From contig JACBWW010000050.1 in assembly GCA_020086605.1 (NCBI GenBank), positions 1,762,509 to 1,826,508 of the forward strand: DNA of 64,000 nt, in the 5' to 3' direction. This document shows, piece after piece, positions 1 through 13,051 of the stretch. How positions within the stretch are numbered: the first letter of the stretch is position 1; the number at the start of each line of letters is the position of its first letter. The notes below the pieces were generated by a model. That model was not told the origin of the DNA. It did not search any database and saw only the letters and a program-made list of their open reading frames with translations. The position numbers and the translations under genes are program-made. The stretch comes from Lanius collurio (taxonomy: Eukaryota > Chordata > Aves > Passeriformes > Laniidae).

Positions 1-4
1 GAAT

Positions 5-192
5 GGGATTTGATTAATGATTGGAAGGATCATTAAAGCTCGTCCAGTGCCACCCCCTACCATGGACAGGGACACCTTCCACCAGCCCAGGCTTCTCCAA
101 CCTGGCCTTGGACAGTTCCAGGGATCCAGGGGCAGCCCCAGCTTCTCTGGGCACCCTGTGCCAGGGCCTTCCCAGCCTCACAGGGAAGGGAA
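5..192 (-). mobile_element. CR1 LINE 3' fragment (antisense)
   Basis: On the plus strand this reads as the reverse complement of the CR1 3' end: a degraded 'ttggaaggatcattaaagc' start, then the 'ccatggacagggacacctt' and 'ccaacctggccttggac' blocks, and 'ctgtgccagggcctt'. It is 5'-truncated, as nearly all avian CR1 copies are, and carries no usable ORF. The open frame across it is an accident of the repeat. Confidence 0.9.
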
Positions 193-224
193 GAAGGGTA
201 GGAATGTTCTCAAATTTTCCATTT

Positions 225-225
225 T

Positions 226-257
<32 letters not shown>

Positions 258-260
258 CTA
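225..260. repeat. A-tract followed by (TA)n simple repeat
   Basis: A run of about 17 A residues passes directly into alternating TA. It lies about 30 bases beyond the CR1 fragment, on the side away from that fragment's 3' end, so it is not a tail of that element. Confidence 0.9.
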
Positions 261-1692
261 TACATGTACTTCCTTCATCTTTCTGGAATATCTGCTACAG
301 GAAGTAAGCAAGTTTAAACAGTCTAATCAGTATGGGTAGGCCTGATATTATCTATTTAATTAGGTTTTATGCTTTGGATCTGGGAGTGTTGGTATTAATT
401 TATTCTTAATTTTATAGAGCTGTCAGCAAAATATACTCTGAAGGAACCAAGAGCATGTGTTGCTCACTTATTTCGGATTGGACCCAGAGAGTGTTTTAGG
501 GCCCAGCTGAGGTTTATGGAAGGTTTGGGAGGAGAAACAACACCACATTTCCAGGCTGGTGCAGGTGGGGAAAATTTCCTCTCTCAGCAGTGGCTCATGG
601 CTCTCTTCCCAGTGAAAACTGTAGTTAAAGGTATTGGTTGAAACATTTCTAAAGCCAGTAGTTTCTTCTTAGCAGAATATTTCATGTTAATAATCAGTGA
701 TTATGGCACACGTTCCATCTGCTTTGGTGTTACCTCTTACAGAGCCATAAAAAGATAGATTTCCAGAATAACATTATTTTTTAAAAAAAGGAATAAAGAA
801 ATTGCTCGGTTTCCCACCATAATATATTTATTTGGAGGAGCTGAAATTTCCTCATAATCATAAATAACAAAATTGCTCTTTGTGTGGCCATGAGGACTCA
901 GTCCATATTTCTAAAGGTTTCATTTCTGAGGGCTCTGGAAATCAGACTTTGTTCTTTGTGCACTGAAATATAAATAAATATTGTGTATCAATTTTTAACT
1001 TGTATTTGTTTCACAGGATAAGGCTCATAAAAACATCTCTTACTTCACTTGCTAATATCCAAAGTAGGTGAAGAAGCATTAAGACAGAGCACATAAACAC
1101 AACAGAAAATATAAATGAAAGAATTCTGGGAACAAGTGCTGCCTGAAGACATCCCCACCACACAATGATATATATTTCCTCAAAAATAACTTGAAGATCT
1201 TTTTCCCTGCCTCCTGCACATTATAAAACACTCAGGGAAATATAGATGAAGTCCTGGAATGCATTTAGATCATTATTTGCAGTGACAACAATGCAATTCT
1301 CTGAACAGTGTGCATGTCATATATACAGAGTCAGTGGAATAAATAAGGCATCTATTGCATTAGGAAAAAACTACATGTCATGATTCAGGGGCTTGGGAGA
1401 ATAATGAGGACAGGGAGATATCCCCTCAAAGAGATTATGAGAGTAATTGAAGTGATTGATTGAATCAAATTGATGCTGTGAATAGTTGGTGAAGATTCAG
1501 TGAATAATTGCTGGCAATAATTTTGGTTTCTGCAATGTAATGTAGTGTTATACAAGTGTATCAACAGTGGGGTAAACAAATCCTGACAAGCCACTGCCCT
1601 CAGAGAAGGGCTGCTGTCAGGGCAAAGTCTCTGCTTGCTACAGGGCTCACAGAAACACTGAATAATCCCTTTGACCTCCGAGGAGCCATGGA
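261..1692. other. Unique AT-rich noncoding sequence
   Basis: No repeat family, exon or RNA gene recognised. Several short A/T-rich tracts (for example 775-800 and 965-985) but nothing with a defined structure. Confidence 0.6.
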
Positions 1693-1802
1693 ATCATCCA
1701 CCTGCCACGGGCACGGACACCTCCCACCATCCCAGGCTGCTCCAGGCCCGTCCAGCCTGGCCTTGGGCACTTCCAGGGATCCAGGGGCAGCCCCAGCTTC
1801 AC
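1693..1802 (-). mobile_element. CR1 LINE fragment (antisense, short)
   Basis: Contains 'cacctgccacgggcacggac', 'ccagcctggccttgggcac' and 'agggatccaggggcagcc', which align block for block with the other antisense CR1 copies here. The terminal portion that normally precedes these blocks is missing or too diverged to see. Confidence 0.85.
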
Positions 1803-4800
1803 TTCAGAGTCTGAGAAGGTTCTGCCATTTCTGGGAACCCGTTGATGTCTGGGTTTGTTTTCACTCTAAAAGACATTGTGGTGTAATGACAAACTCCAGT
1901 GATTGTAGAGCAGAGGGGTCCTCATGGCCTCAGGGTGTGCCTGAGTCAGGGGAGAAGTGACAAGACCAAATCTCACTGCACTGACAATTCCTGTTGTCCT
2001 TTATCAGCTGTGGAAGAAACAGGAATGGAAAGCTGCAGTTTTTGGGTTGGGAGTGGCCATGGCAGATCAGAACTTCCTGGCCATTCTGAAAAGGAGAAGG
2101 GCTGGGAAAACAGGAAGCAAAGTCATTAAAAGGGGCACAAAAACTTCCATGCTTCATGCCTGCTTGCTTGAGGGTCATTAGGTCTGCGCTAATTATTGGG
2201 ACTAAGGTTCATTAGACAGCACTAATGATGCTGTCCATCTCTGGGATCAGTGAGCCAAGGGCAAGAATGTGTTTTAGATTGCACCAAGGACAGGATTAAG
2301 GACTGATCCACCCCAAAAATCTACCTGTAACATTTAGGCCGTTTGGACTCTTACCTACAGCACTTCTGGTGGGTCTGCCAAAGGCAGCAGCCTGGGATCA
2401 GCTGAGTCTCGTGGCACAAACCAGAACAAACAAAGCCCCAACTCAGTGGCAGTCAAAAACCATTCAGCATCAAACCTTTATGAGCAGCAATTTGTCGAGT
2501 GCCATGTCTGTCATGCTGGAAACAGCTCGCTCTGATCGAATTAATTTTTTGGGGATGTGATTAGGAGTCACTGACATGAAATCAAATGTGATAAATATCA
2601 ATAATTGGATGTTGGATCAGTTTTCCTAGGACAGCTTAATTCCATTCACCCTGATTTGGAGACCTCACCCTTGATAGTGTTTTTTCTGTGTTTCTTTATA
2701 AATTGTATTTTCACCAATTTTGATATTAAAAAAATCCTCTTTGTAATAAAGTGCCTCAGAAATCCTGAATGCTTTACAGTTTTTGTCTGGCCTACTTTGG
2801 AGATTAGCTTAAATTAGGTGATACTTGATTTTCCTGCTGCTAGTCGTGTGATTTTTTTGTTATTCTTCAGTTTCTCTTTTTTTTTCTGCTGCTTGTGGAG
2901 ATTAGCTTTCTGTAAACATGTTATCCATAACATAAATCAAAGAAGCTTGAAATAGTAATATAGTATGGTCATGTATATTCACGGCTGCTTGATGAAGGAA
3001 AGACATTAACATATTTCTAGATTCTCTGTCACTCCCTTCAGTTTTTTTTTTTAATGTAAAAAATAGAAAGAAGGAAAATGTTCTAGTAAATTCACATATC
3101 TGGGAGAGTAAAATTATCAAAACAGGGCAATAAATCTCCTTTTCCCTCTAATTTGGTGATTTGTAAATTAGTGAGAAAAAAGCTGGGGTGTTTTTTGGTT
3201 ATGTCAATCAGTGGTGAAGCAGGCTTTATTCTTCCAATTATGTGCAGTTTTTCCTTGTCCTCTTTATATGGAGAATTTAAGTGCTTTGGGAATCACCAGC
3301 AGCAGCACTTTGGGAAGCAGGAACACCTCAGGTACTGCAAGGAGAGCTCACAGCAGCTCTGCACACCCTATCAGGTGAATTTTAGTCCTTCCAGCCTTCT
3401 CCTGCCAGTGTAATTCCTGTCGAGCTCCTTCTCTGCTGCTTTGGATTATCCCTTCCTGCAAGCTCTGGGCCATCCAGTTATCCAGGAGAGGGGAAGGGCT
3501 GAATCTCACCTGGAGAATTCAGTGCTTATCCTACCCTGGGCTTTTCCATGATTTTTATACTTAACAGTCATAGGAGAGGTAAATCTCTCATGGTGCTACA
3601 CCCTCTGTTCTCTCACAAGGTGACAGAATTACTGCTCGGTAAATCAGGTAAATTCTTCCTTAATTCACAATTAGGGGCATTCTTCCTTTCTTTACAAAAT
3701 CTCAGTCATTCTGATGAAGGTGCCTGGGAAGCCCAAGTTCTTCCTCATGCCTGAAGATCTCACATGAGCTGTCCCAGAGCTTTCCCTGGGTCAGGAGATC
3801 CCAATCCCTGCCTCCATCAGGGTTGCACAGGGGACTGTGTGTACACTGAGCCTTCCACTTACCCTGTAATGGGATGCTGGGCTCTGCAAGGCGAGGTCAG
3901 CACCTCTGACAAGCTGGATTTACTGTTCCTGCATGGAAAAATGCCAGCTCAGGCTTGTTAGGGCTCCTAAGGAGTCCCACTGGAGACAGGGGGAAAGGGG
4001 TTGCACTAGATGTGAGTGTGGAAATGGCTTCAGAGATTGCTGAAATCTTTGGCTTATTTATTACTGAAGCTAAATCAATGAATCTCAGCAGACCACCTTT
4101 GAGCTAAATAAAACCACTGCTTCTCCTATCCTTTAAATATTTTATACTTAAACTAGATGAAACTGATTTTTTGCAGCAGCTTTGGCTCTGTCTGAGGTGG
4201 AGCAGATCAAAGGTGAGATTTTCTGTCCATGGGATATCTGTGATTCGACAAAAAAGGGGGAGAGGTCATTCCTGCATTTGTGAATGAAAAATTGGAGTTC
4301 TGAAAGTTTCCCAAAGAGGGGGAAAACAGAAAAAAATATAAAAGAAGCTTGGCAATAGTCATGAAATTGTAAAGCCTGCAGTGAGCTGGAGGCTGTGCCC
4401 AGGTTCTGGGCATCTCCTGCTCAGCCTCTCTCTGTTCTGTCATCATTCCCAACCCAGAGCAGCAGCCAGGACACCCAGGACAGGAGATTTTGGATTCTGC
4501 TCCTGCATCAGCCATACCTTCAGACCCTGAGAATGTGCCAGGAGCTCTCCAGGTTTCTGCAAGCTCGAGAGATAGGAGGGAAGCCCTGATTAACCCAAGG
4601 TTCCTTTGCAAGGCTTTCATCACTGCCTTGTTGAACGAGATAAGTGAAGTGAGACTTAGCACTGCAAGCTTAGATAAGCCTGAAGAAAGGAAAAGCTGAC
4701 AATTACCAGTTTGATCTAATAATGCAGTAATGTGAGAAACTGAATTTAATACACAGGAAAACAATATGAGGCAATGGTGATACTATAATTAAGGAAATAA

Positions 4801-5031
4801 CTTAATACATACATGTTTAATTAAACCCCCCATTTATCTGAGAACACTCTCTCTGTTTGGAACAGCAATTTGAAATCACTAAAGCTTGAGTTGAACAATA
4901 TAATTTTCATTTAATACTAATCTTGGACCAGCACATTGAAGACATTCATTCAGCACAGTGGAAATTAGATTTTCAGGGAACTGTATCAGGCATTGTCTCT
5001 TGGATCCCAAACTGTGAAATCGCGGATCACG
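1803..5031. other. Unique noncoding sequence
   Basis: No CR1 or LTR piece recognised. The segment holds T-tracts near 2874-2884 and 3041-3051. Its longest open frame (4207-4764, minus strand) has no recognisable domain, signal peptide or family resemblance and is treated as chance. Confidence 0.55.
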
Positions 5032-5032
5032 N
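5032..5032. other. Assembly ambiguity (single N)
   Basis: One N lies directly at the edge of the hexamer microsatellite, so the true repeat length or the junction is probably unresolved. Confidence 0.95.
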
Positions 5033-5080
5033 TCTCCTTCTCCTTCTCCTTCTCCTTCTCCTTCTCCTTCTCCTTCTCCC
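5033..5080. repeat. (TCTCCT)n hexanucleotide microsatellite
   Basis: About eight near-perfect TCTCCT units, followed by a less regular C/T-rich stretch to about 5094. The plus strand is pure pyrimidine. Read on the minus strand it encodes a Gly-Glu run, which is a by-product of the repeat and not a protein domain. Confidence 0.97.
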
Positions 5081-5094
5081 CCCTTCCTCTTCCT

Positions 5095-5768
5095 TTGGGA
5101 TTTTTCTGCATTTGGTTGGTTGTTGTGGATTTTTTCCCTCCTTAACAAAATATTATGGAAAACTACATCCATTTTACCAAATGCTTTCAGAACCACAGGC
5201 CAATTAAACTTATCCATGAAAATGGAGATAATAGGAAAAAATGAAAATTACAATTTCAGAGTGCAACAGGGGGTGAAGAGAAGCCGCTGGATTTATGGAA
5301 TGATGTTTTCCAAGTAATTTCTGATCAATTCCAAGAACAGCTTGGGGCTTAATCACTTAATTATCTCATCACACTCATTCTTTTCCTACTTTCACTGATA
5401 TTTTTCTCTTTGTTTCTGTTTTAATTTCACAAGAAATAGAAAAAGGTTTATATAATTAAAAAACTTGGCTTCAGCTCTCATAGAAGCTTCTAGAATGTGA
5501 TGTTTTCCCTTTGAAAGTCATCAAGCTTGACCTCAGCTTTCTTACCAGAACTCTTAATTCACTTACTGGAAAGAATGAGATGTTTCACTGACTTTTCTTT
5601 TATTGGAGTTTCCACATGTCCCCTCTCGTTGTCTCAGCTGGGCACTTAAGTGGCTTCCCAGGAAGTTGTAAATGACATTTGTCAGCGTTGCTTTTGGATA
5701 CTCAGCTTTTTGATAGCCTCAGTTATTTGGAAAGTATGGACCTTCCAGAGTGTGGTGATGGAGCTGAT
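5095..5768. other. Unique AT-rich noncoding sequence
   Basis: Nothing recognised beyond ordinary AT-rich sequence. Confidence 0.6.
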
Positions 5769-5903
5769 GGAATTATGGATTGGGTTGAGTTGGGAGGGAC
5801 CTCAAAGCCCATCAATTCTACCCCTGCCGAAGGCAGAGACACCTCCCACTGTCCCAGGTTGCTCCAAACCCCGTCCAGCTTGGCCTTGGACACTTCCAGG
5901 GTT
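5769..5903 (-). mobile_element. CR1 LINE 3' fragment (antisense)
   Basis: Starts with 'attgggttgagttgggagg' (reverse complement of the CR1 3' end) and continues through 'ctgccgaaggcagagacacc' and 'cagcttggccttggacac', then stops abruptly at 5903, the 5' truncation point. About 135 bases remain. Confidence 0.9.
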
Positions 5904-8052
5904 CATTCTTCCACCTTCCTCCTTTCTCATTCCAGCTTGCTCTTCCCACTGTGGGAATTTTGAGTTATAAATATATTAAATATATAGCAGACTTCCACGT
6001 GTTTATATGCAAAAAATATAAATGGAAGGTGGAACTACTGCTGGTGGTCCTGGTGAATGGGCATTCCCCAGGGTCAGACTGAGCAGCAGGAAACACCTTT
6101 CTGCACATGGGAAACTCCTGCTGAGTTGTGAAAGCAGGAATTCCTACCATAGTGAGCAGTTGGGTAGCAAAGTCATCAGATCCAGTGAAAAGCCAGGAAT
6201 ATCTTGGGATCCAGCTGGACCTGGCCAGTGCTTTTTGGGAAGACTTTGAGGTATTGCAGAAATCTCTGCTTTTGATGATTAACTGTGTCTTGGACAAGGT
6301 AATCCCTCCAAGGTCATCCCTGTCTCCTCGATTTCCAGGACACAGCAGAACTTCCTCAAACTGGAAGATGTTTCGGAGCAGTTTGCCACTCCCATTGAGT
6401 TACTGGAACAAAGCAGAGCCTTGGTAAAACTGAGGGGAAAATGCACATGAATTGCTGTAATTTGGGCCCCTCATTTACACAAAAATTAGTTTCTCTGTGG
6501 AACAGGAATTGAAGATTTAACAATCTGAGTTTTAACAGACCTGAGGCATCCAGGCAATGAACTGCAGAGGTTTTGCCCTCTGTTGTGCCACAAAAATAAA
6601 ATGTATGGAAGCTGAAGGCTTTGGTGTCGGAAGCCTCATGGAGACAATGGGGGTCTTGATAATGTTTAAAGCTGATCACTGTTTTTTTTGTGTTAAAAAC
6701 TGAAACTTTCTTTTGATGAATTTCCTGTTCTCTGTATAAGTTCCTCTGATTTGTTAAAAAAATTCTTGCAAGACATAAACCTAATTCTTAGTGGAAAGCA
6801 GTAAGAAAAAGAAAACATAATACCAACAAAATCTTTTTAATTTGGTTGCAATTAAATGTTTCAGAGGATCCAATACAACCTGGGGGAACTTTGAGTCTGA
6901 AATATCTCAACTTCTGCCTTTGTCCCAATTCAGGGTGGATTTTCCTCCCAAAGTTTTGTAGAGCTTGTGATGTGTTTTTGCCATGCTCTATTTAATAATG
7001 TTCTAACCTCAGATGCTCCCCAGATTAAATGATTGTTTCAGAGGATTTGCAGAGGGAGCAGCAGATGTTCTAAATTCTATTTCTTTGGAAACTCTATTAT
7101 TTCCTTGTCATCTTGGCAACTGGTTCTTTATTAGCTTCTCTCTCTTTCCCTAAACAAACCCAACAGACCTGAGCCCCCAACATTTTCGTGACCAGAAAAA
7201 TCCTACCCCGCTTGAGGCCTCACCGTGGAATGGGAAAAGGCTCCATTCAGTGGAGTTTTCATTCTGCTGAGTTTTCATTGAATTTCATGGTAGGATTCCA
7301 GTTAGTTTTCAGCTGGAGCTTGAAGATCTTCTGTAGCTGCTAAAACCTCAGGGATATAAAACCTCCCTGTTCTCCCAGCACAGCCAGCCTGGGCCTGAAA
7401 ATCTGCTGCATCTCTTCTCATGAAGCTGAGAATTTTCAAAAGGCTTGGTGCCAACTGTAGGTCCTTTTTTTTGCTCTATAACATCAGGTGGGGGTGATGA
7501 AATAGAATTATTGAGGTGGTTCTGATGAGGAAAATCCTGCATGTGTCTGTATTTGAATGAAATTAACTGGATTGTCTTTTTTTTTTAATTTAAAAGAAAC
7601 CACTATATTTGTTATTGAGTGTGTATTTTAAAACACCACAGTGAGTGAGGTGGTAAAATCTTTGGGAAGTATGTGATCTAAATGACTGGCATGTGGGAAA
7701 ACAGATTTTCTGTAAAAAAAATTAATTTATTTAAATCAACCTGTGCAGCCAAAGTCAGGCACATCACTGGGAGCATAATACCCATGAAATCACTGCTCAT
7801 CATAACCAGAACAACACAGGGCCCTCAAAGCTCCTGATTCCCTGTGTGTGTGGAGCATTTCAGGGACAGAATTAGGGATGGGAGAAGACCAAAACAGCTG
7901 AAAATAACTTGGCTGATTTTCCAGCTTGAGTGGCTTTTCCAGCCATGATAAAATAATGCAAATGTAAATTTTGCATCAAGCTGATAACTTTATGATCAGC
8001 TTTCATGCTCTTTAGTCTTTGATTACTTCTCCTAGATGCTAGGTATTATATC
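5904..8052. other. Unique noncoding sequence
   Basis: No repeat or gene recognised. T-tracts near 6683-6690 and 7578-7586. 6330-6640 contains short open frames on both strands without family resemblance. Confidence 0.6.
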
Positions 8053-8345
8053 CTAGAATCCCAGAATGACCTTAAAGATCATCTAAATCCACCCCCTGCC
8101 ATGGGCAGGGACACCTTCCACTATCCCAGGGTGCTCCAAGCCCTGTCCAACCTGGCCTTGGGCACTGCCAGGGATCCAGGGGCAGCCACAGCTTCTCTGG
8201 GCACCCTGTGCCAGGGCCTGCCCACCCTCACAGGGAACAATTCCTGCCCAATATCCCACCTAACCCTGCCCTCTGGCAGTGGGAAGCCACTCCCTGTGTC
8301 CTGGCACTCCAGGCCCTTGTAAATTGTCTCTCATCCATCTCCATG
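8053..8345 (-). mobile_element. CR1 LINE 3' fragment (antisense, about 290 bp)
   Basis: Runs from 'cctagaatcccagaatgacc' (CR1 3' terminus in reverse) through the 'ccccctgccatgggcaggg' and 'caccctgtgccagggcctgc' blocks to 'cagtgggaagccactccc' and 'cccttgtaaattgtctctc'. Only moderately diverged from the other copies. Confidence 0.95.
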
Positions 8346-11300
8346 AGGTTTCTAACAATTGAAGTGTCCAAGCATGAGGCAGCTCTACTGATTTAGCCAA
8401 GTGGTGTTTTAAACAAAATGAGTTATATCAATGTGACTCTCCATTTATTTCGAATTTAATTGTTGTCTCTAACAGTGGTTAGAACTTAGGGATGGCTAAC
8501 TGAGGGAGACAAAATATCTCAAGAGCCACTTCTCTGGGAATTACCCAGGAGAACAATGGGATTTCTGCTTATGAGGCTTAAACAGCATCAAGAAATTGCT
8601 TGTTTATTGCAAATCTTGTTTGGATTGTTAGCAGGCCCATCACAGCTGAAATTCAGACTCTTATCTCTTGGGTGCTTTTTCATTTTCTTCGTAACCTTCT
8701 AGGATAAATTTAAAATTTATATTTAAATAATAAAAATATGTGTTTAAAAATACCTCTAACTCTGAAAAAAAACACATTTTGGGAGCAAACCTTCCTGATA
8801 ACACAGGCACTTTTGCAAAGCATCTCTGATTGGAACAAGCTGAGCCCTGTGAAATGACTTTAAGAGAGTTTGGGCACCAAAATAACTCTTTTACCTCAGG
8901 AAACATGGACCCAGCAGAGACATTTAGCTCTGCAGCACTACCCACAGCCAGCCAACACCTCAGATAATTGCTTGCAAGGCTCTATCCATAAGGGAATTCG
9001 ATTTTATCACTGCTTTCCTTGCTAACATCCCCCTCTGCTCCAAAGTTGCTAACCACCATTTCTTCTCAGATTGTCAAACTAATTAATGTAATTAAGTTAA
9101 ACTCAGGCTGCCACCTACAGCTGTCGGTGGCAAAGCCATTTTAAAGGAGTTTGCACCTTTAGTCCACCACAGCTGAGGCAACATTTCCTGAAATAGCCTT
9201 GGCATCTTCCCTTGGAAGAGGAAAAGCCACAGTGAGTTTCTTGTGCTGGAGCTCTGCTGAAGGACAGTGCTTCTTATGTGCCTCTCACTCTGGTTTTGGG
9301 GAAAAGGAGGCACACGAGGCTTGGGATGAAGGTGATCTGCAGAGGCTTTGTCAGCTCTGAGCCTTCCCTGCTCCCTGAAATATCTGGTTAAGGACAGGGG
9401 TGTCCCTGAGCCCTGAGGGCCAGAGCCCCTTTGTGGGGTTGGGTGCCTGTAGCTGCTCTCAGCTGAGGAAGGCACAGGGACATCTCCTCAGCTCAGCTCC
9501 TTCCAGAAGAGGTCATGGGATCACTGCTTTAACCCTCTTCCCACCAGGGAATGGACAGAATGGATATCAGGATGCTTTACAGCAGCATTACTGGGACATG
9601 GGGATGCACGGGAAGCTGGGGTTTTGGGGACAGTGGTACCATTAAAGGGGTGGGATCTTGGTGTCAAGAGCAGTGTAGGGGGCCAAGAGGTGATGGAGAA
9701 CTCACAGTGTTCCCCTGTTTCCTTTCACTGGCATTTAACCTATAAAAATGCTGTCATCTCCAGCTGTATACTTTGGTATAAAATGGGAGAAGAGAAGTTT
9801 AACAGCCTTCTGCAGTCTCTGTTGCCTTCCCATCTGTCAAGGCTTTCTTTTATATGGAGCTTGCTGGCTTATATGAGTCACTGGGGAGGCTCTGCCTTGA
9901 TTTACATTGCAGTGTCATAAAGCAGGGTGTGCTCAATCCAATGCTAATAAAAGCTAATGATACAAGTAGAACAATAGAAGGTGGGACAATGCTAATGTTA
10001 TACCTTTCTGAGAATGTAGAAATAAACCTTCCTCAAGTTTTCAGCCTCTCAGTGTGGGTTTTCCCCCCATCATCTCAAGGTTACATTGATATAGTTTTAG
10101 AAATGGTTTGGTATTTGTGCTGAATTCCTCACCACAGAGGGGGATAGTGGTGCCTGTGTATCTTTTAATCAGTGATTGATTTGTTCCCTATGAAACTTTT
10201 CAATTGTTCTAGCCACAAAGAAATCCCTCACTTCCATGGAAATCATTCCTGTGTTTTGGTAGCTGAAAATCTGGTCATCTGTCTTCCTGATTTTAGGATT
10301 TAAAACCAAAATGCTGTGCTTTCTCCACAGGAAAATGAGGCAAGGAAGTTCCATCCTGCAGCTGAGAGTAATTCCCAGTTCCTGCCTGTTGGTACAGCAC
10401 TGCACAGACATCCTTCACTTATTGAGTCTGGCAGGGGAGAAGCTTAGCAGAATTTCAGGTGTCAAGCACAATTAGGTGTTAATTAAAATGATCCATTTGC
10501 CTGTCCCCCACGGTCCCCTGATCCTGCTCAATGACAACATGCAATGAAAATATTGGGGCACGTTTATTTTCCAGCTGTCCCTGTGACAGGGCAAGTGCAT
10601 TTTTGGTGGATCAGTGGGTGACTGTGACACATCTCCCATGACACAGTCTTGTGACTCCCCCTCTACTCATTTACTTTTTCTTGGGTATCTTGTACTTGGG
10701 TGCTGGGAGATTCTGCTAGAGGGGGTTCACAATATACATAACCCATGAGTACTCAGCATTACACACATAGTATCTAATTACCATGTAATTAGGCTGATTT
10801 TTCATTACCCCCACAGTAGGGAAATGTTGGCCTCTGTTGCTTTTCAGAATGAGCCAACGCTTGACTTCTCCTCTTATTCTTTGCTTTCATTCTTTTCCTT
10901 AAGGTTTAAAAACCTTTTGAAAAGGTTTTGAACCCTCTAAATATGAATATTTTTCTCCTGAGTTGCTAAGAATTGCTATTTGAAATATTTATTTCCTATA
11001 TTTGGATTTTTCTTATCTTGTGTGGCATGAATTCCAATATATTTGCACAGCTGAAAATCCCACTGTGCCCACAACCAACATGAATTTTGGGTCCTGGACA
11101 GTCGAACTGGTGGGGTGAAGGTTACATTTTCATTTTTTCTTGTTTTATGCCACAGTAAATCCCTGTTACTGCTATTAAGAAAGAAAGGACATTTTCCTTG
11201 TGTACTGTCAAGAGTATACACAAAGTCTCTGTGTGAAGAGTTGGGGAAAAAGTTGTGAACATTCCCATCATTATCTCTGCAACGTATGACTCGTACTTAG

Positions 11301-12897
11301 GAGTAGGAAGTGATCAATTCCTGCCCAAAGCCATATGAGAATTATTTCTATCTTTCCCCCTGGGATTGAAAGCCCAGGAGCAGAACAACAACCATGTGAC
11401 TTTTGTGAATAATCATAATTTTCTGCTCCAGCTGGAGGGTGGATTGCTCGGTACTGATGAGTGGCAATTTTTTTGTCTTTGGGTCAAAGAAAAGGAGAAA
11501 AAGTTGGAAATGAAGGAAAAAAATAAAAGGAAAAGCGAATAAAAATTGTTACAAAACATTAAAGGAAGTAGAGTTTGAGCTGTCTTACATCTGCTTGGTG
11601 AGATTACAAGCTGAATATTAAGCTAAATTCAGCACATAAATGTATGTTCATCCAGTTCTTTGGTGGGAGGAGAGTAGTGGAAAAACAGGAATGACATGAT
11701 AAGTTTTCCATGACTCCACTCTGTTTTTATTTCATCTCCTAAACTCTGTATGTCTCGTTTTCTTCCACTTCCTTCCAATCTCCCACTCCTTTTCTCACAC
11801 TGGCATTTTAGTATTCTCCAGGAGTTTGTTTTCTAGTGCTACCCTGCTTCCACCCGCTCCTGGCCTGTGTCTTGTTGGATGATTCACCCACTTCTGTTGT
11901 GTCACGTTCCCCCTGCATCCTGATCCATCTCAGTTTGCATCTCCAGCTCTAATTCTGTGTCACAGCTGATCCATCACCATTAATCCAAGGCCATAAACTA
12001 ATTACAGATTCATTTTGCTCTCAGCTTGCTCTCCTGCATGCCTCATCCATGGGTCCTTCCTCTCCAGGGACTTGGCTCATGAGGTTCCCGTGTCCTTCAC
12101 CCCATCCCTCTTCCACTGGTCTCTCATTTCCACTGGGATTTCTCCATTCTCAACTACATATTCCTGAGCTAAACCTTCTGCATGTCTTTTTATGGGTTTT
12201 GTGTCAAGTAGGGGTCTTACTTGCAGCACAAATTCAACTCTCTGTTGGCACAGCAAATAAAATGGGGAGTATTGAATCCCAGCATGTGGGAGGAGATGCC
12301 ATGGCAGTGCAAGACAGGCTGAAAACTCTGCTTTTGGGAGCCATTCAGAACTGTGACAAACCTGAAGCAGTTGATGCCATTGTAGATCCTGATCCTGTGG
12401 ATTCTGGAGCTGATGAGATTTGCTGTCTCAAGGCTGTGGCGTTACAGGGAGATCAGATACCAGGGAAAGGGAGGAAACTGGGGATTTTTGTGTAGGACAT
12501 TCAAGGGGGGGCAGAGCTGCCAAAGAGAACTCTTTCTTGTGCCTTTGGTGCTCCTTTCCACCAGGGAATGCAGTTTTGCACCAGGATTACAGGATGAGAG
12601 ATGGAACGCCTCACAAATAAGCGAGTTTTCCTTGCTGTCAGTCTGGTGCTGAGGTGGTAAATGCTGGCAGGAGAGAAGACAGAAAAAAGTCTAAAGTGTT
12701 AATTACGCCTTGCTTTGTTTACCCAGAAAAGTCTGCAATGTCAAAAGAAACTGAAGAGAGCCACGAAGTCAAATCTGTCATGGAAGCTGAGGGTCTGAGG
12801 GCATCTGTATGAAATTTGGCTCTCTTTTGTGTTCAACAAAACAGAAACTTTTATGAAAGTGTTTGAAAAGGAGAAAGGATGGACCAAATGTTGTGAC
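8346..12897. other. Unique noncoding sequence, 4.5 kb without recognised repeats
   Basis: No CR1 or LTR piece seen. An open frame at 12049-12495 (plus) has a mildly acidic C-terminal half, but there is no splice context, domain or family match I can point to, so it is not called as a gene. A small AT palindrome lies at 8704-8720 and a hairpin at 10901-10929. Confidence 0.55.
10901..10929. repeat. Overlapping short inverted repeats
   Basis: Arms AAAACCTTTT (10909-10918) and AAAAGGTTTT (10920-10929) pair perfectly around a single G. An overlapping pair AAGGTT/AACCTT (10901-10906 and 10911-10916) shares bases with the first arm, so two alternative stems are possible. Confidence 0.8.
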
Positions 12898-13051
12898 CCT
12901 GGATCCCTGGAAGTGTCCAGTGCCACATGGGATGGAGATTGGAGCCACCTGGGCTAGTGGAAGGTGTCCCTGCCCACGGCAGGGGCTGGGACTGGATGGG
13001 CTTTGAGGTCCCTTCCAATCCACATCACTCAGGGATTCTGGGATTCTATGA
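12898..13051 (+). mobile_element. CR1 LINE 3' end (sense)
   Basis: Reads in CR1 sense: 'ggatccctggaagtgtccag', 'gctagtggaaggtgtccctg', 'ctttgaggtcccttccaatc', ending in 'gggattctgggattctatga'. The short ATTCT-type repeats at the end are the CR1 3' signature. 5'-truncated to about 155 bp. Confidence 0.95.

Noticed and set aside
4207..4764. 185-codon minus-strand frame in unique sequence
   Set aside because: No recognisable domain, signal peptide or membrane arrangement, and a length expected by chance at this scale.
4879..5217. Gly-Glu repeat protein on the minus strand
   Set aside because: It is the direct translation of the TCTCCT microsatellite and runs across an N.
12049..12495. 148-codon plus-strand frame with a plausible acidic C-terminal part
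   Set aside because: I recognise no family and see no supporting exon structure. A translated search would be needed before calling it.
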